A stretch of 12,995 bases of DNA from HGM04593 sp045588485. GTDB taxonomy: Bacteria > Bacteroidota > Bacteroidia > Bacteroidales > Bacteroidaceae. The stretch is taken from the NCBI GenBank assembly GCA_045588485.1, contig JAZNEI010000027.1:1-12995 (forward strand), in the 5' to 3' direction. Below, one piece after another: positions 1 to 7,617 of this stretch. The notes beneath the pieces were generated by a model, which did not search any database, had not been told where the DNA came from, and saw nothing but the letters and a program-made list of their open reading frames with translations. The translations under genes and the position numbers were made by a program. The first letter of the stretch is position 1, and each line of letters opens with the position of its first letter.

Positions 1-47
1 CATCGTGAGCATTTTACGTTAAGATTTTCCGTGCGCAGAGCCTTTTG

Positions 48-75
48 CCTACTTTTCGTCGGCACGAAAAGTAGG
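48..75. repeat. Short inverted repeat (hairpin) in gene-free left edge
   Basis: Twelve-base arms CCTACTTTTCGT (48-59) and ACGAAAAGTAGG (64-75) are exact reverse complements around the 4-base loop CGGC. The flanks (CTTTTG before, AGAAAAAG after) extend the pairing imperfectly. It could be a terminator for a gene beyond the left edge or a dispersed intergenic hairpin; similar CCTACTTTTC hairpins are, from memory, common between genes in Bacteroidales. Apart from this and the palindrome at 211-270, I see nothing gene-like in positions 1-278. Confidence 0.6.
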
Positions 76-210
76 AGAAAAAGAACAATGAAAGGCTGAA
101 TTTAGCAAACAAGCCTAAATGAGAGACTGAAAAAGTTTTACTGGACACCAATAGAAAAAAATCAATAGAAAAATTTACTGTAGGTTAATTCCTATTGTTC
201 AGCTTGGGTA

Positions 211-270
211 TAAATACATTAATAGAGCAACGAGACGACCGGTCGTCTCGTTGCTCTATTAATGTATTTA
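211..270. repeat. Perfect 60-bp spacerless palindrome, probable 3'-end hairpin of the leftward operon
   Basis: Positions 211-240 are the exact reverse complement of 241-270, with no mismatch and no spacer; the centre is GACGACC|GGTCGTC. The outer parts of the arms are AT-rich and the inner parts GC-rich. The palindrome starts 8 bases past the stop codon of the leftward lipoprotein gene (279-2780), so the operon mRNA would end in a 30-bp stem less a few central bases. That fits a terminator or an RNA-stabilising 3' hairpin. There is no clear U-tract beyond the stem, so classical intrinsic termination is not certain. Confidence 0.75.
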
Positions 271-278
271 CTCGACAA

Positions 279-2780
279 TTATTTTACAGTGATGGTCTTT
301 ATATTAAGTGTTCCTGTTACATCGAATGTAACGCTTTTGGCATTGCCACTCCAATTGCCGTTATCGAAACTGCCGGTTGATGGTGACATTGTAGCTACTT
401 TGTAACCATCGAATAGAATGTTCGACATATTGCCTTCTGAGGTGCTGATGGTTATCTTAGAGTTCTTATAGGTGCGAAGCTCAACTGTTCCGTCGGTCTT
501 TGTCCAGAATCTTACCGGTGTTCCTGCCGAGCCTTGTGCAACCTTGATAGTTACGTTCCCGTTGGTGAAAGTTATCTCGTCGAACTCAACGCCTGCGCCC
601 TGTGTGGCACTCTCCTCAATCTCGGCAGGTGTTACCGAGGGAGTGAGTGCTGTGGGATTGGTAAAGTCGAATACGGTAGCATCGTTGTTCTCCTCGTTGT
701 CATCACCCTCGCCTTCGTCGGGAGTATTGCTGCCGTCAGCAGCCTCAACGCTTATTGCCATTGTGTTGACAAATTCGCTGCGGGTTGCACCAATGGCATA
801 GCCTGTTACTATAATCTCTTTACCGTCGAGACTTGCATCGATAAGGCCTTCTTTGGGGTATGAGATGCTGCCCACTGCAATCTCTGCACCCTCAATCTCT
901 ACATTATAGTAGTAACCGTCTATTGTAAGTACTCCTTTGTAGCGGATGTATTTTACCGAGGGATTTTCGAGGTATGAGTCCATTGCAGCACCATTCATGT
1001 CGGTTACAGTTGGGTGGTTCACTGCTGCTGTGCCAACCTTCTCTACTGTCGATGTGCCGGGGAACTGTAAAAGTCCTGCATAGAATGTAGTCTCACCACT
1101 AACTTTTACAACGTCGCCTGCGCTGTATCCCTTATCCTCGCCAAGATACACAAGGATGCTACCTGTACCATCGTTGACAAGGAAACCGCGTGCGTAAGTA
1201 GCTACTATCGTACCCTGAACGGTCGCAGTACCTTCGCCTGCTGCAATTACGCTGCTGATGCTGCTGACACCCTCGGGAAGCTCGGGCTCGTCGCTTGCCT
1301 CGCCAACAAACTCGTAGGCCGATACGCTCTTAAGACCTGCCACGCCAAAATATTTCTCAATATTACCTGTGAGCTTAATCTCTCTCTTGTAGTTCTTGGG
1401 GTTATCTACAAGGTTAAGGGCACTGCGCACCGCACCGCTGGGAAGCTGAACGGGCATACAGTTGTCGGGGTTGGTCTCGTCGGGCGATGCTGCAATAAGC
1501 AGATTGGTGTTTGCTGTTGCCGATGCGCTGAAGGTACATCCGTCGCTGTAAACCTGTCCGTTGATTGTTCCTACAATATAGCATTTTACTATTGCGGGAA
1601 GCGACTCACCTGCAACAAATGCAGCCTTTGCCTCGTCGACGGTGTACTCCTTTACCTCGGGCTTCTCATCCTCGACAACTGCGCCGTGTGCAACAATGAA
1701 GTTTCTAACCTCCCAAGTTCCGGCCTTTTCTTTAGCAGTGTATCTGAGGGCAAATGTTACGTTGCTCTTTCCTAAGAATGCCTCGGGAACAGCTACGTGC
1801 GCTTTGGCGAATGTTACCCAGTCGACACCCTCGGTTGCGTTGTAGGGAACGTCGGTCCAAGTGGCTGTCGCGGGGTCTCCTGCATAGTCGCTGCTCATTA
1901 ACAACTGATGGTTGGCTGCTACTTTGCCACTCTCGGCATAACGGATGATATACTCGAATTTTACGTATGCCTCGGTCTCTTCGCTAAAGTCAACTGCAGG
2001 CGAGATGAGCCAGCTCTCGGCTACATTGTTTGCACCATCGACGTATGATGTTGCCTTTGCCGTGCTATAATCAATTATCCAAGGATAGTTGCCTACTGTC
2101 TGTGCCAATGTAAATGCACCAAAATCGGTGGCAAATGTCTCGTTGATGTATTCGCCTGCTTCTGATGCGCTGCCTTCGGCCTTACCGTGTGCAACTACGA
2201 GGTTCTTTACCTCCCAAGTGCCGGCCTTTGCTTTTGCTGTGTATTTGAGTGCGAATGTTACATTTGCCTTGCCCATAAACTGTGCAGGAACCGATACGCT
2301 TGCTTTGTAGAATGTCTGCCAATCGGTGCCCTCAACGGCTTTATAGGGGAGGTCGGTCCAGGTTGCTGTGCTTGCATCGCCTGTATAGTCGGTGCTGACA
2401 AGTAGTTGGTGGTTGGCTGCCACCTTGCCACTCTCGGCATAACGTATGATATAATCGAACGATACGTATGCCTCGGTCTCATTGGTAAAGTCGATAGGCT
2501 CTGATACAAGCCAACTCTGTGCAGCATTGTTTGCACCGTTGGCATACGATGTTGCCTTTGCTGTGCCGTAGTCTATAACCCAAGGATAGCTGCCCTCGGT
2601 CTCTTGTGTGTTGAATGTACCGAAACTATTGGCGAAGCTCTCACTGATGTATACGCCCTCGGGGAGAGTGCTGCCACCGTTGTTCTCTCCGGGGAGAGTG
2701 TAGGGTGCAGGGACATCTTCGCAGGCATTAAACGCAAATGCCGCCAATGCCATAATTGCAAAATTCTTGAAAAGTTTCAT
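279..2780 (-). CDS. Large surface lipoprotein with duplicated jelly-roll-like domains, a DUF6359-like and an OB-like domain
   Basis: The 833-residue product starts with a lipoprotein signal peptide ending at FNAC (Cys20). Acidic residues follow (CEDVPAPY), which suits outward export on the Bacteroidetes outer membrane. In order it has two tandem copies of a ~156-residue domain (about 44-199 and 211-366) resembling the 'choice-of-anchor J'/cleaved-adhesin jelly-roll type; a region at 378-493 (starting YTVDEAKAAF) that looks like DUF6359; an OB-fold-like segment at 508-580 (GFLVNDGTGSILVYL) that resembles part of DUF5689; an acidic linker at 685-700; and a C-terminal beta-rich module (704-833) ending IKTITVK. 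It is the last gene of the operon, 11 bases after the DUF5689 gene. No catalytic motif is visible. A role in binding or presenting a ligand or polymer beside the receptor is inference. Domain names are from sequence resemblance only. Confidence 0.85.
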   Translation of the reverse strand: MKLFKNFAIMALAAFAFNACEDVPAPYTLPGENNGGSTLPEGVYISESFANSFGTFNTQETEGSYPWVIDYGTAKATSYANGANNAAQSWLVSEPIDFTNETEAYVSFDYIIRYAESGKVAANHQLLVSTDYTGDASTATWTDLPYKAVEGTDWQTFYKASVSVPAQFMGKANVTFALKYTAKAKAGTWEVKNLVVAHGKAEGSASEAGEYINETFATDFGAFTLAQTVGNYPWIIDYSTAKATSYVDGANNVAESWLISPAVDFSEETEAYVKFEYIIRYAESGKVAANHQLLMSSDYAGDPATATWTDVPYNATEGVDWVTFAKAHVAVPEAFLGKSNVTFALRYTAKEKAGTWEVRNFIVAHGAVVEDEKPEVKEYTVDEAKAAFVAGESLPAIVKCYIVGTINGQVYSDGCTFSASATANTNLLIAASPDETNPDNCMPVQLPSGAVRSALNLVDNPKNYKREIKLTGNIEKYFGVAGLKSVSAYEFVGEASDEPELPEGVSSISSVIAAGEGTATVQGTIVATYARGFLVNDGTGSILVYLGEDKGYSAGDVVKVSGETTFYAGLLQFPGTSTVEKVGTAAVNHPTVTDMNGAAMDSYLENPSVKYIRYKGVLTIDGYYYNVEIEGAEIAVGSISYPKEGLIDASLDGKEIIVTGYAIGATRSEFVNTMAISVEAADGSNTPDEGEGDDNEENNDATVFDFTNPTALTPSVTPAEIEESATQGAGVEFDEITFTNGNVTIKVAQGSAGTPVRFWTKTDGTVELRTYKNSKITISTSEGNMSNILFDGYKVATMSPSTGSFDNGNWSGNAKSVTFDVTGTLNIKTITVK
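1683..2654 (-). repeat. In-frame tandem domain duplication inside the large lipoprotein gene (501-bp period)
   Basis: Residues 44-199 and 211-366 of the lipoprotein align without a gap at an offset of 167 residues (501 bp). By hand count 109 of 156 residues are identical, about 70 percent. Long blocks are unchanged, including the 18-residue stretch from YIIRYAES to NHQLL, and TAKATSY and GTWEV. In DNA the copies lie at about 2184-2651 and 1683-2150. This indicates an old in-frame duplication rather than a recent copying event. Confidence 0.85.
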
Positions 2781-2791
2781 ATTGTTGTGTT

Positions 2792-3619
2792 TTAATTATT
2801 TACTGGTGTTATATCATTTGTTGAACTGAGCATAAACTGCCAATAGTCGCGGTAGCGTGTGAGTACTCCTACTATGTCGATGTTGCCTTGTGGAAGTACC
2901 TCATTGGCAAAGTCTGCGTATGTGCTGAAGCGGAAAAGAATGTTTGTCTTTCCCATCTTTATCTTACGCTCGACCACATTGTTATAGGCCTCGTTCTCGG
3001 GAGCATACATGTTGATGCCATTACCCTCTTCGAAATGTACATTTTTGAGGCGTACGTAACGGGGCAGGGTGGCTTTGTTGGCGCTTGTGAGAAAATCGGC
3101 ATCTATTGTCAGTGGCTCTATGCCGTAGTAGTCGGCCATTGGTTTACCTACCAACTTTACGTGCTTGGGGAATGTGGTCTTTGACATACGGCCTATGCTG
3201 CCGTTATACAATCCGCCAATTTGTGCAAGATTGCCGTAGCCGCCGACGTGCAGTCCCTTGCAGTCGAGCACTATCTTCTGTCCGCGTGCCATCACTGCAT
3301 ACAGACCAACATCGTTTACTCCAACTATAATGGAGCCTGTGCCGTCGTCAATTACAAACTGCTTGTAGATGTTGCCGCTTTCGTCGTTGGCAATTACAAC
3401 ACCTTCGACGATGATATCTTCGGTGACCTCGGCTACACTGCTCGATGAGATTACCGAGGCGTACTTTGCCTTAATCTCTGCAATAGTGGTATTTGCCGCA
3501 CCAATCTCGTTGTTGCCAAAAGGAGGCTGTTCAAAATCGGGCTCGTCAAAATCGTTCATACAGGCGGTTGCCGTAAAAAGCACAACCCCTAACATAAATA
3601 GATATCTTAATGTTTTCAT
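2792..3619 (-). CDS. DUF5689 domain-containing lipoprotein
   Basis: The 275-residue product has a lipoprotein signal peptide with lipobox TATAC (Cys20), then an acidic stretch (MNDFDEPDFE) of the kind that directs lipoproteins to the outside of the Bacteroidetes outer membrane. The rest (about 44-270) resembles the DUF5689 family: an opening IAEIKAKY segment, then VEGVVIANDESGNIYKQ and FVIDDGTGSIIVGV, an OB-fold-like pattern, and later VGVLTRYRDYWQFML near the end. It lies between the TonB-dependent receptor (19-base gap) and the large lipoprotein (11-base gap), all leftward, so the three are almost certainly co-transcribed. No enzyme motif is seen. By analogy with SusD-like partners it may be a surface accessory of the receptor, but it shows no SusD sequence, and this role is inferred from position. 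Confidence 0.85.
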   Translation of the reverse strand: MKTLRYLFMLGVVLFTATACMNDFDEPDFEQPPFGNNEIGAANTTIAEIKAKYASVISSSSVAEVTEDIIVEGVVIANDESGNIYKQFVIDDGTGSIIVGVNDVGLYAVMARGQKIVLDCKGLHVGGYGNLAQIGGLYNGSIGRMSKTTFPKHVKLVGKPMADYYGIEPLTIDADFLTSANKATLPRYVRLKNVHFEEGNGINMYAPENEAYNNVVERKIKMGKTNILFRFSTYADFANEVLPQGNIDIVGVLTRYRDYWQFMLSSTNDITPVNN

Positions 3620-3638
3620 ATTCGTATTGTTTCAGTGG

Positions 3639-6266
3639 TTAAAAACGTAGTCCGATATTCAAATAGAAATTGAATGCGTTGGCATAGTACAGATAGGGGT
3701 TCTTCGAGAATTTGTAGGTACGTGCCTCTCCGTCCGAATAGTTGTCGTCGCGGTTCTGCTCGTATCCGCCTGTAACCATATTCTCGTTGTTGAGTACATT
3801 CTGTAACTGAAGGTTGATATTCAGACGTTGTCCGCTACGCAGGTTGATGCTCTTGCCTATCGAGGCATCTACCATCCATCCGGCTTTGCCTTTGTACTGC
3901 GAGGGAATATCGAGTTTGGTGTTGCCCTCGCTGTCGATGACAGGGTCACCTACCACACTTGCCAATCGGCGATAAGATGATGCACCGATATATACATTGT
4001 CGAAATATTTTGCAGCTGCACTCAGATACCATCCGTTGGTGTTGTAATCGGCACCTATGCTTAGTGCTGTAAGAGGAGTACCGTCGACCTTTACACCTTT
4101 CATATATACCTTGTCGCTTTGTACAACCTTCTCGTTCTCGCTTATAAGGAAGCCGTTTGCATTGTTGGTGTATTCGGCCTTGCTCCAGTTGCCTACGAAA
4201 TTGAACGAGAGTGCCGATGTTACGTTTAATACAACTGCTGCCTCTATTCCACGGTGTACTTTATCTAACCCTGTCATCGAGAGGTAGGTGAAGTTGGATA
4301 ACATATCGTTATAGAATGCACTCTGTTCTACTGCATCATCGAATCTTGTATAGTAGGCTGCTACCTGTGCCATAAGCGGACCGTATGTAAAACGGTATTT
4401 AATCTCGCCGTTGAGAATCTTCTCGTTTGTCAATCCGTATACAAAATCGTTGCGCATACGGGGTGCAATGAATGAGTTGTAGGCGAGAGGCGCGCGCTGC
4501 TCGCATCCTCCACCCACAATAAGTGTGTTGTTGCCGTCGATATTCCAGAATATACCCAATCGGCTTCCACCACCTAAGAAACTTGCTGTTCTGCTGCTTC
4601 CCTTTGAGTTGTTTATTGCTCGGCCGTTACGCATATTACCATAGCGTTCCATGGTTGTTCCGTCGATGTGTGCGCCTAAATGAAACTCTACCTTACGGTC
4701 GACGTATGAGTGCTGCACAAACAGACGGGCTGTATTTACATATATGTCGTAGTCGTAACCAAATACGTCGTCCTTTTTAATTATGCGGTTGGGATTGTCT
4801 ACGTCGTTCTGTACATACTCGCTGCCGGGAGCAAAATCTCCAACCGAGAATTTGTCGATGTCGGTGCCGTAGCTCTCAGCACCCAGAAGGTCGTCAAGTG
4901 TCTTGTAGTGCATACCTTTGGTTGTCCCTATATTTACTCCCACTGTCAGGCGGTTATATTTGTCGAATTCATGATTGAGTACCGAACCCAAATTAAGCAT
5001 CATTTGGTCGTTGTTACGCTTCTCGACATAGTATAGAGCGTCTCCTCCAACGGCATTTGCCTGCTGATTGGCAAAATACATATAGTCCCAATTAATCTGA
5101 CGGTTGGCCTTGCTTGCGGTCCAATAGTCGTAGCGCGACTGCCAATCGGCAACCTCGTCGTCGGTCGGGGTGTATGTGAGGTCCCATACGTTGTATGCGG
5201 CACTGGGCAGATTCTGATAGTAGTTGGGGCGAGGGTCGGCAGCATTGCCGTTCCAACCGAGTGCAGTAGTACCGTATTTCGAGTATTTGCCTACTACCGA
5301 TGTGGTGAGTTTTGTGTTACGACCAATTTGCCAATCCCAAGTGAAAAGGGCTGTAGGCTCGAACGATGTTACTACACGTGCGTTACGTTTCTCGCCGTTC
5401 TGATAACCCCAGTTGGGATTGTAGTAGTGGCTGTTGGCAAGCCAATAGGCCTCTTCGGTGGCGGCTCCCTGCTGTGCGCGTTCGGTGGGAGAGCCCCAAG
5501 TGACAAACGAAATAGAGTGGTTGTCGTTTATCTTCTTCTCAAGGGATAGGAAATAACCCAATGAGTTGTAGAATGTTCCCTCGATTACACCTTCGTTTGC
5601 CCAACGGTATGATGCCGATGCAGTGAGTGCCCAACCATTCTCCATAAGTCCTGTCGAGTAGGTGTACATTGCTCGTGCAATGTAGTTGCGGTTGCAGCCT
5701 ACCAGCGATGCTTTATGGCCAGCCGCATATTGGCTGGCACGCATATTGATGTTTACGGCATTAGATAGTGAACTGTGTCCGAAACTGTTCTCGCCAATAT
5801 ACATTGCAGCTTCGCGGTTACGGGTGGCATCGTTAAGTCCTCCAATCATTCCGTAGCTGAAGTTGCCTCTCTCGGCATCGTTGAGCATAACTCCATTGGC
5901 ATAGACATTCTGGTACATATTCTCATAGGCACGTACCCTGAAACGCATGAGGCTGAAAAGAAAATCCACCTCCGATGCATAGTAATCGTCGTTTGTACTT
6001 GCCGACACTGTAGCGCCTTGAATAACATCTTCGCTCTCGTCGAGTTGTCCCTCGGAGAAGGTAAAGGCGTTTTTGTCGGTCTCGTCAAGAGTGCTACCCC
6101 CTTGTGGCTTGATGGTATCCCACAGATGGCGTATGGCAGGGTCTCTTTTAATCTCCTTGTCGAGCTTGTCACGGCCGCGTGTAGGATTTTCCTGTGCGGA
6201 TAGTGGCGATAGACTCAGCAGGATTGCAAATGACAGCAGTGCTGCATACTTTGAAAATCTAATCAT
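3639..6266 (-). CDS. TonB-dependent outer-membrane receptor
   Basis: The 875-residue product is a TonB-dependent receptor of the outer membrane, which imports ligands using energy passed from the inner membrane by TonB-ExbBD. The signal peptide (1-24) ends at PLSA/Q. A plug-like segment follows at about 78-185, with VYANGVMLNDAERG and IGGLNDATRN, phrases typical of Bacteroidetes receptors. The remaining ~680 residues have the alternating, aromatic-rich pattern of a beta-barrel and end in NIGLRF, with the terminal Phe expected for BAM recognition. I see no carboxypeptidase-regulatory-like (CarboxypepD_reg) or STN domain; only a ~50-residue charged segment separates the signal peptide from the plug. 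It is the first gene of the operon, behind a consensus-like promoter at 6329-6360. Next come two lipoproteins, and no SusD homologue is present. The substrate cannot be read from the sequence. Confidence 0.9.
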   Translation of the reverse strand: MIRFSKYAALLSFAILLSLSPLSAQENPTRGRDKLDKEIKRDPAIRHLWDTIKPQGGSTLDETDKNAFTFSEGQLDESEDVIQGATVSASTNDDYYASEVDFLFSLMRFRVRAYENMYQNVYANGVMLNDAERGNFSYGMIGGLNDATRNREAAMYIGENSFGHSSLSNAVNINMRASQYAAGHKASLVGCNRNYIARAMYTYSTGLMENGWALTASASYRWANEGVIEGTFYNSLGYFLSLEKKINDNHSISFVTWGSPTERAQQGAATEEAYWLANSHYYNPNWGYQNGEKRNARVVTSFEPTALFTWDWQIGRNTKLTTSVVGKYSKYGTTALGWNGNAADPRPNYYQNLPSAAYNVWDLTYTPTDDEVADWQSRYDYWTASKANRQINWDYMYFANQQANAVGGDALYYVEKRNNDQMMLNLGSVLNHEFDKYNRLTVGVNIGTTKGMHYKTLDDLLGAESYGTDIDKFSVGDFAPGSEYVQNDVDNPNRIIKKDDVFGYDYDIYVNTARLFVQHSYVDRKVEFHLGAHIDGTTMERYGNMRNGRAINNSKGSSRTASFLGGGSRLGIFWNIDGNNTLIVGGGCEQRAPLAYNSFIAPRMRNDFVYGLTNEKILNGEIKYRFTYGPLMAQVAAYYTRFDDAVEQSAFYNDMLSNFTYLSMTGLDKVHRGIEAAVVLNVTSALSFNFVGNWSKAEYTNNANGFLISENEKVVQSDKVYMKGVKVDGTPLTALSIGADYNTNGWYLSAAAKYFDNVYIGASSYRRLASVVGDPVIDSEGNTKLDIPSQYKGKAGWMVDASIGKSINLRSGQRLNINLQLQNVLNNENMVTGGYEQNRDDNYSDGEARTYKFSKNPYLYYANAFNFYLNIGLRF

Positions 6267-6328
6267 AATATGGTTTTTTAATACTTTTCCTTATCTTTTT
6301 TAGTAGAACTGTACTTGCTAAAATCTGA

Positions 6329-6360
6329 CGAAGATAGTGAAAAACTGCTTAGACGACAAA
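6329..6360 (-). promoter_or_regulatory. Predicted Bacteroidetes sigma-70-type promoter of the receptor operon
   Basis: Read on the minus strand there is TTTG (6360-6357), a 20-base spacer, then TATCTTCG (6336-6329), one mismatch from the -7 consensus TAnnTTTG. Transcription would start near 6322, giving a leader of about 55 bases before the receptor ATG at 6266. The rest of the 253-bp divergent gap up to 6519 is AT-rich, and I could not pick a convincing promoter there for the rightward nuclease gene. Confidence 0.6.
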
Positions 6361-6519
6361 GCAAATTTTGAGTTTTTACATAGTAAAAGTTGAAAATAAT
6401 AGTTTGTTTATAACTTTTTTTATTTGTATGCGGTTGCTGTTTTAAAAAAATATTAATTTTACAAATCTTATGAGTATGTGATTGTCTATAGACTGGATAA
6501 TTGTTTTTAAAAAAGGAAT

Positions 6520-7560
6520 ATGAAGAAACTACTTTTTTTAATCTTTGTTTCGGCTCTTTTTGCTTTTGGAACAACCGATGTCGAGGCGCAGAAAAAGTAT
6601 GAGGTCTACAGTGTCGGCTTCTATAACCTCGAGAATCTCTTTGATACAATCCATGATGCAGGAAAGAACGACTTTGAATATCTTCCCGATGGTACGAACA
6701 AGTGGGGTACTATGCGCTATGTGAATAAGCTTAAAAATATGGCGACAGTGCTCAATGAGATGTCTACCGATATGCTGCCTATGGGACTTGCTGCTGTTGG
6801 CGTATCCGAGGTCGAGAACTACAGAGTGTTGAAAGACCTTGTTAGTCATCCGGTGTTGGCCGCCCGAGGTTGGGATATTGTACATATCGAAGGACCCGAC
6901 CGCAGAGGTGTCGATTGCGCCTTGCTTTATAATCCAAAATTGTTCAAACCGGTAGCAAGTAAACTGGTGCCTTATACTACCGAGGATAATGATACGACAT
7001 ACAAGACACGCGGCTTTCTTACTGTAAGCGGAGATATGGCAGGAGAGCGTGTGCATATTATTGTGAATCACTGGCCGTCGCGTTATGCACAGTCTCCTGC
7101 ACGCGAGAGGGCGGGTGTGCTTGTAAAAGCTGTGAAGGATTCGCTAATGGCCGAACGTCCCGATTCTAAAGTTATTATTATGGGAGATATGAACGACGAT
7201 CCCGATGATAAGAGTATGAAAACTTGTCTCGGAGCAAAACGTGAGCAGAGCCAAATAAAGAAGGGTAGCGACCTCTATAATCCTTGGTGGAATATATTGC
7301 GTGACAAAGGATTGGGAACGCTGAAATATAAAGGAAAATGGAACCTTTTCGACCAGATAATTGTAAGCGGTAATCTTGTAGGTAAGGATCGTGCCACACT
7401 TAAATATTTCAAGCCCGAGATTTTCTCAAGGAGCTATATGCTACAGACTGAAGGAAAATATAAAGGGTCGCCCAAACGTACTCATGCAAGTGGTGTGTGG
7501 CTCAATGGTTATAGCGACCACCTGCCTGTCATGATATATTTGATTAAGGAGCAGAAATAA
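6520..7560 (+). CDS. Exported endonuclease/exonuclease/phosphatase (EEP) family protein
   Basis: The 346-residue product has a type I signal peptide (MKKLLFLIFV to VEA/Q, cleavage near residue 23) and no lipobox Cys, so it should be periplasmic or secreted. The mature part carries the full set of EEP-fold (DNase I-like) motifs: FYNLENLFD with Asn36; GVSEVEN with metal-binding Glu97; a GPDRRGVD segment at 125-132; NHWPSR with His184; GDMNDDP with Asp223 and Asn225; NLFDQII with Asp278; and YSDHLPV with the catalytic Asp333-His334 pair. The family cleaves phosphodiester or phosphomonoester bonds, in nucleic acids, sugar phosphates or inositol phosphates; the substrate here is unknown. It is transcribed divergently from the TonB-receptor/DUF5689 operon. 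As I recall, EEP proteins recur beside such operons in Bacteroidetes, which suggests joint function. The start follows AAAAGGA closely upstream. Confidence 0.9.
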   Translation: MKKLLFLIFVSALFAFGTTDVEAQKKYEVYSVGFYNLENLFDTIHDAGKNDFEYLPDGTNKWGTMRYVNKLKNMATVLNEMSTDMLPMGLAAVGVSEVENYRVLKDLVSHPVLAARGWDIVHIEGPDRRGVDCALLYNPKLFKPVASKLVPYTTEDNDTTYKTRGFLTVSGDMAGERVHIIVNHWPSRYAQSPARERAGVLVKAVKDSLMAERPDSKVIIMGDMNDDPDDKSMKTCLGAKREQSQIKKGSDLYNPWWNILRDKGLGTLKYKGKWNLFDQIIVSGNLVGKDRATLKYFKPEIFSRSYMLQTEGKYKGSPKRTHASGVWLNGYSDHLPVMIYLIKEQK

Positions 7561-7598
7561 ACGAAAAATCGGGAACCTATGTTCTCGATTTTTCGTTT
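7559..7598. terminator. Bidirectional hairpin terminator between convergent genes
   Basis: An 18-bp stem, AAACGAAAAATCGGGAAC (7559-7576) with GTTCTCGATTTTTCGTTT (7581-7598), closes a 4-base loop, CTAT; one pair is a G-U wobble. It begins inside the nuclease stop codon and ends 20 bases before the stop of the convergent superoxide dismutase gene. AT-rich stem ends give U-rich 3' sides in both directions, so it probably ends transcription from both sides. Confidence 0.85.
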
Positions 7599-7617
7599 AT
7601 AACTATATGAATCTGCC

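Noticed and set aside
195..863. Plus-strand open frames over the end of the large lipoprotein gene
   Set aside because: They lie antisense to a long lipoprotein gene with a signal peptide and domain structure; they show no domain or start context of their own and one crosses the 60-bp palindrome.
6361..6519. Promoter for the rightward nuclease gene (for example TTG at 6434 with TAATTTTA at 6454)
   Set aside because: The spacer is 17 bases rather than 19-21 and the -7 box is imperfect; in such AT-rich sequence I could not separate it from chance.
6278..6649. Minus-strand frame of 123 codons between the receptor and the nuclease gene
   Set aside because: The translation is low-complexity, rich in Lys, Ser, Gln and Tyr. 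It overlaps the nuclease start and the predicted receptor promoter, which fits AT-rich intergenic sequence.
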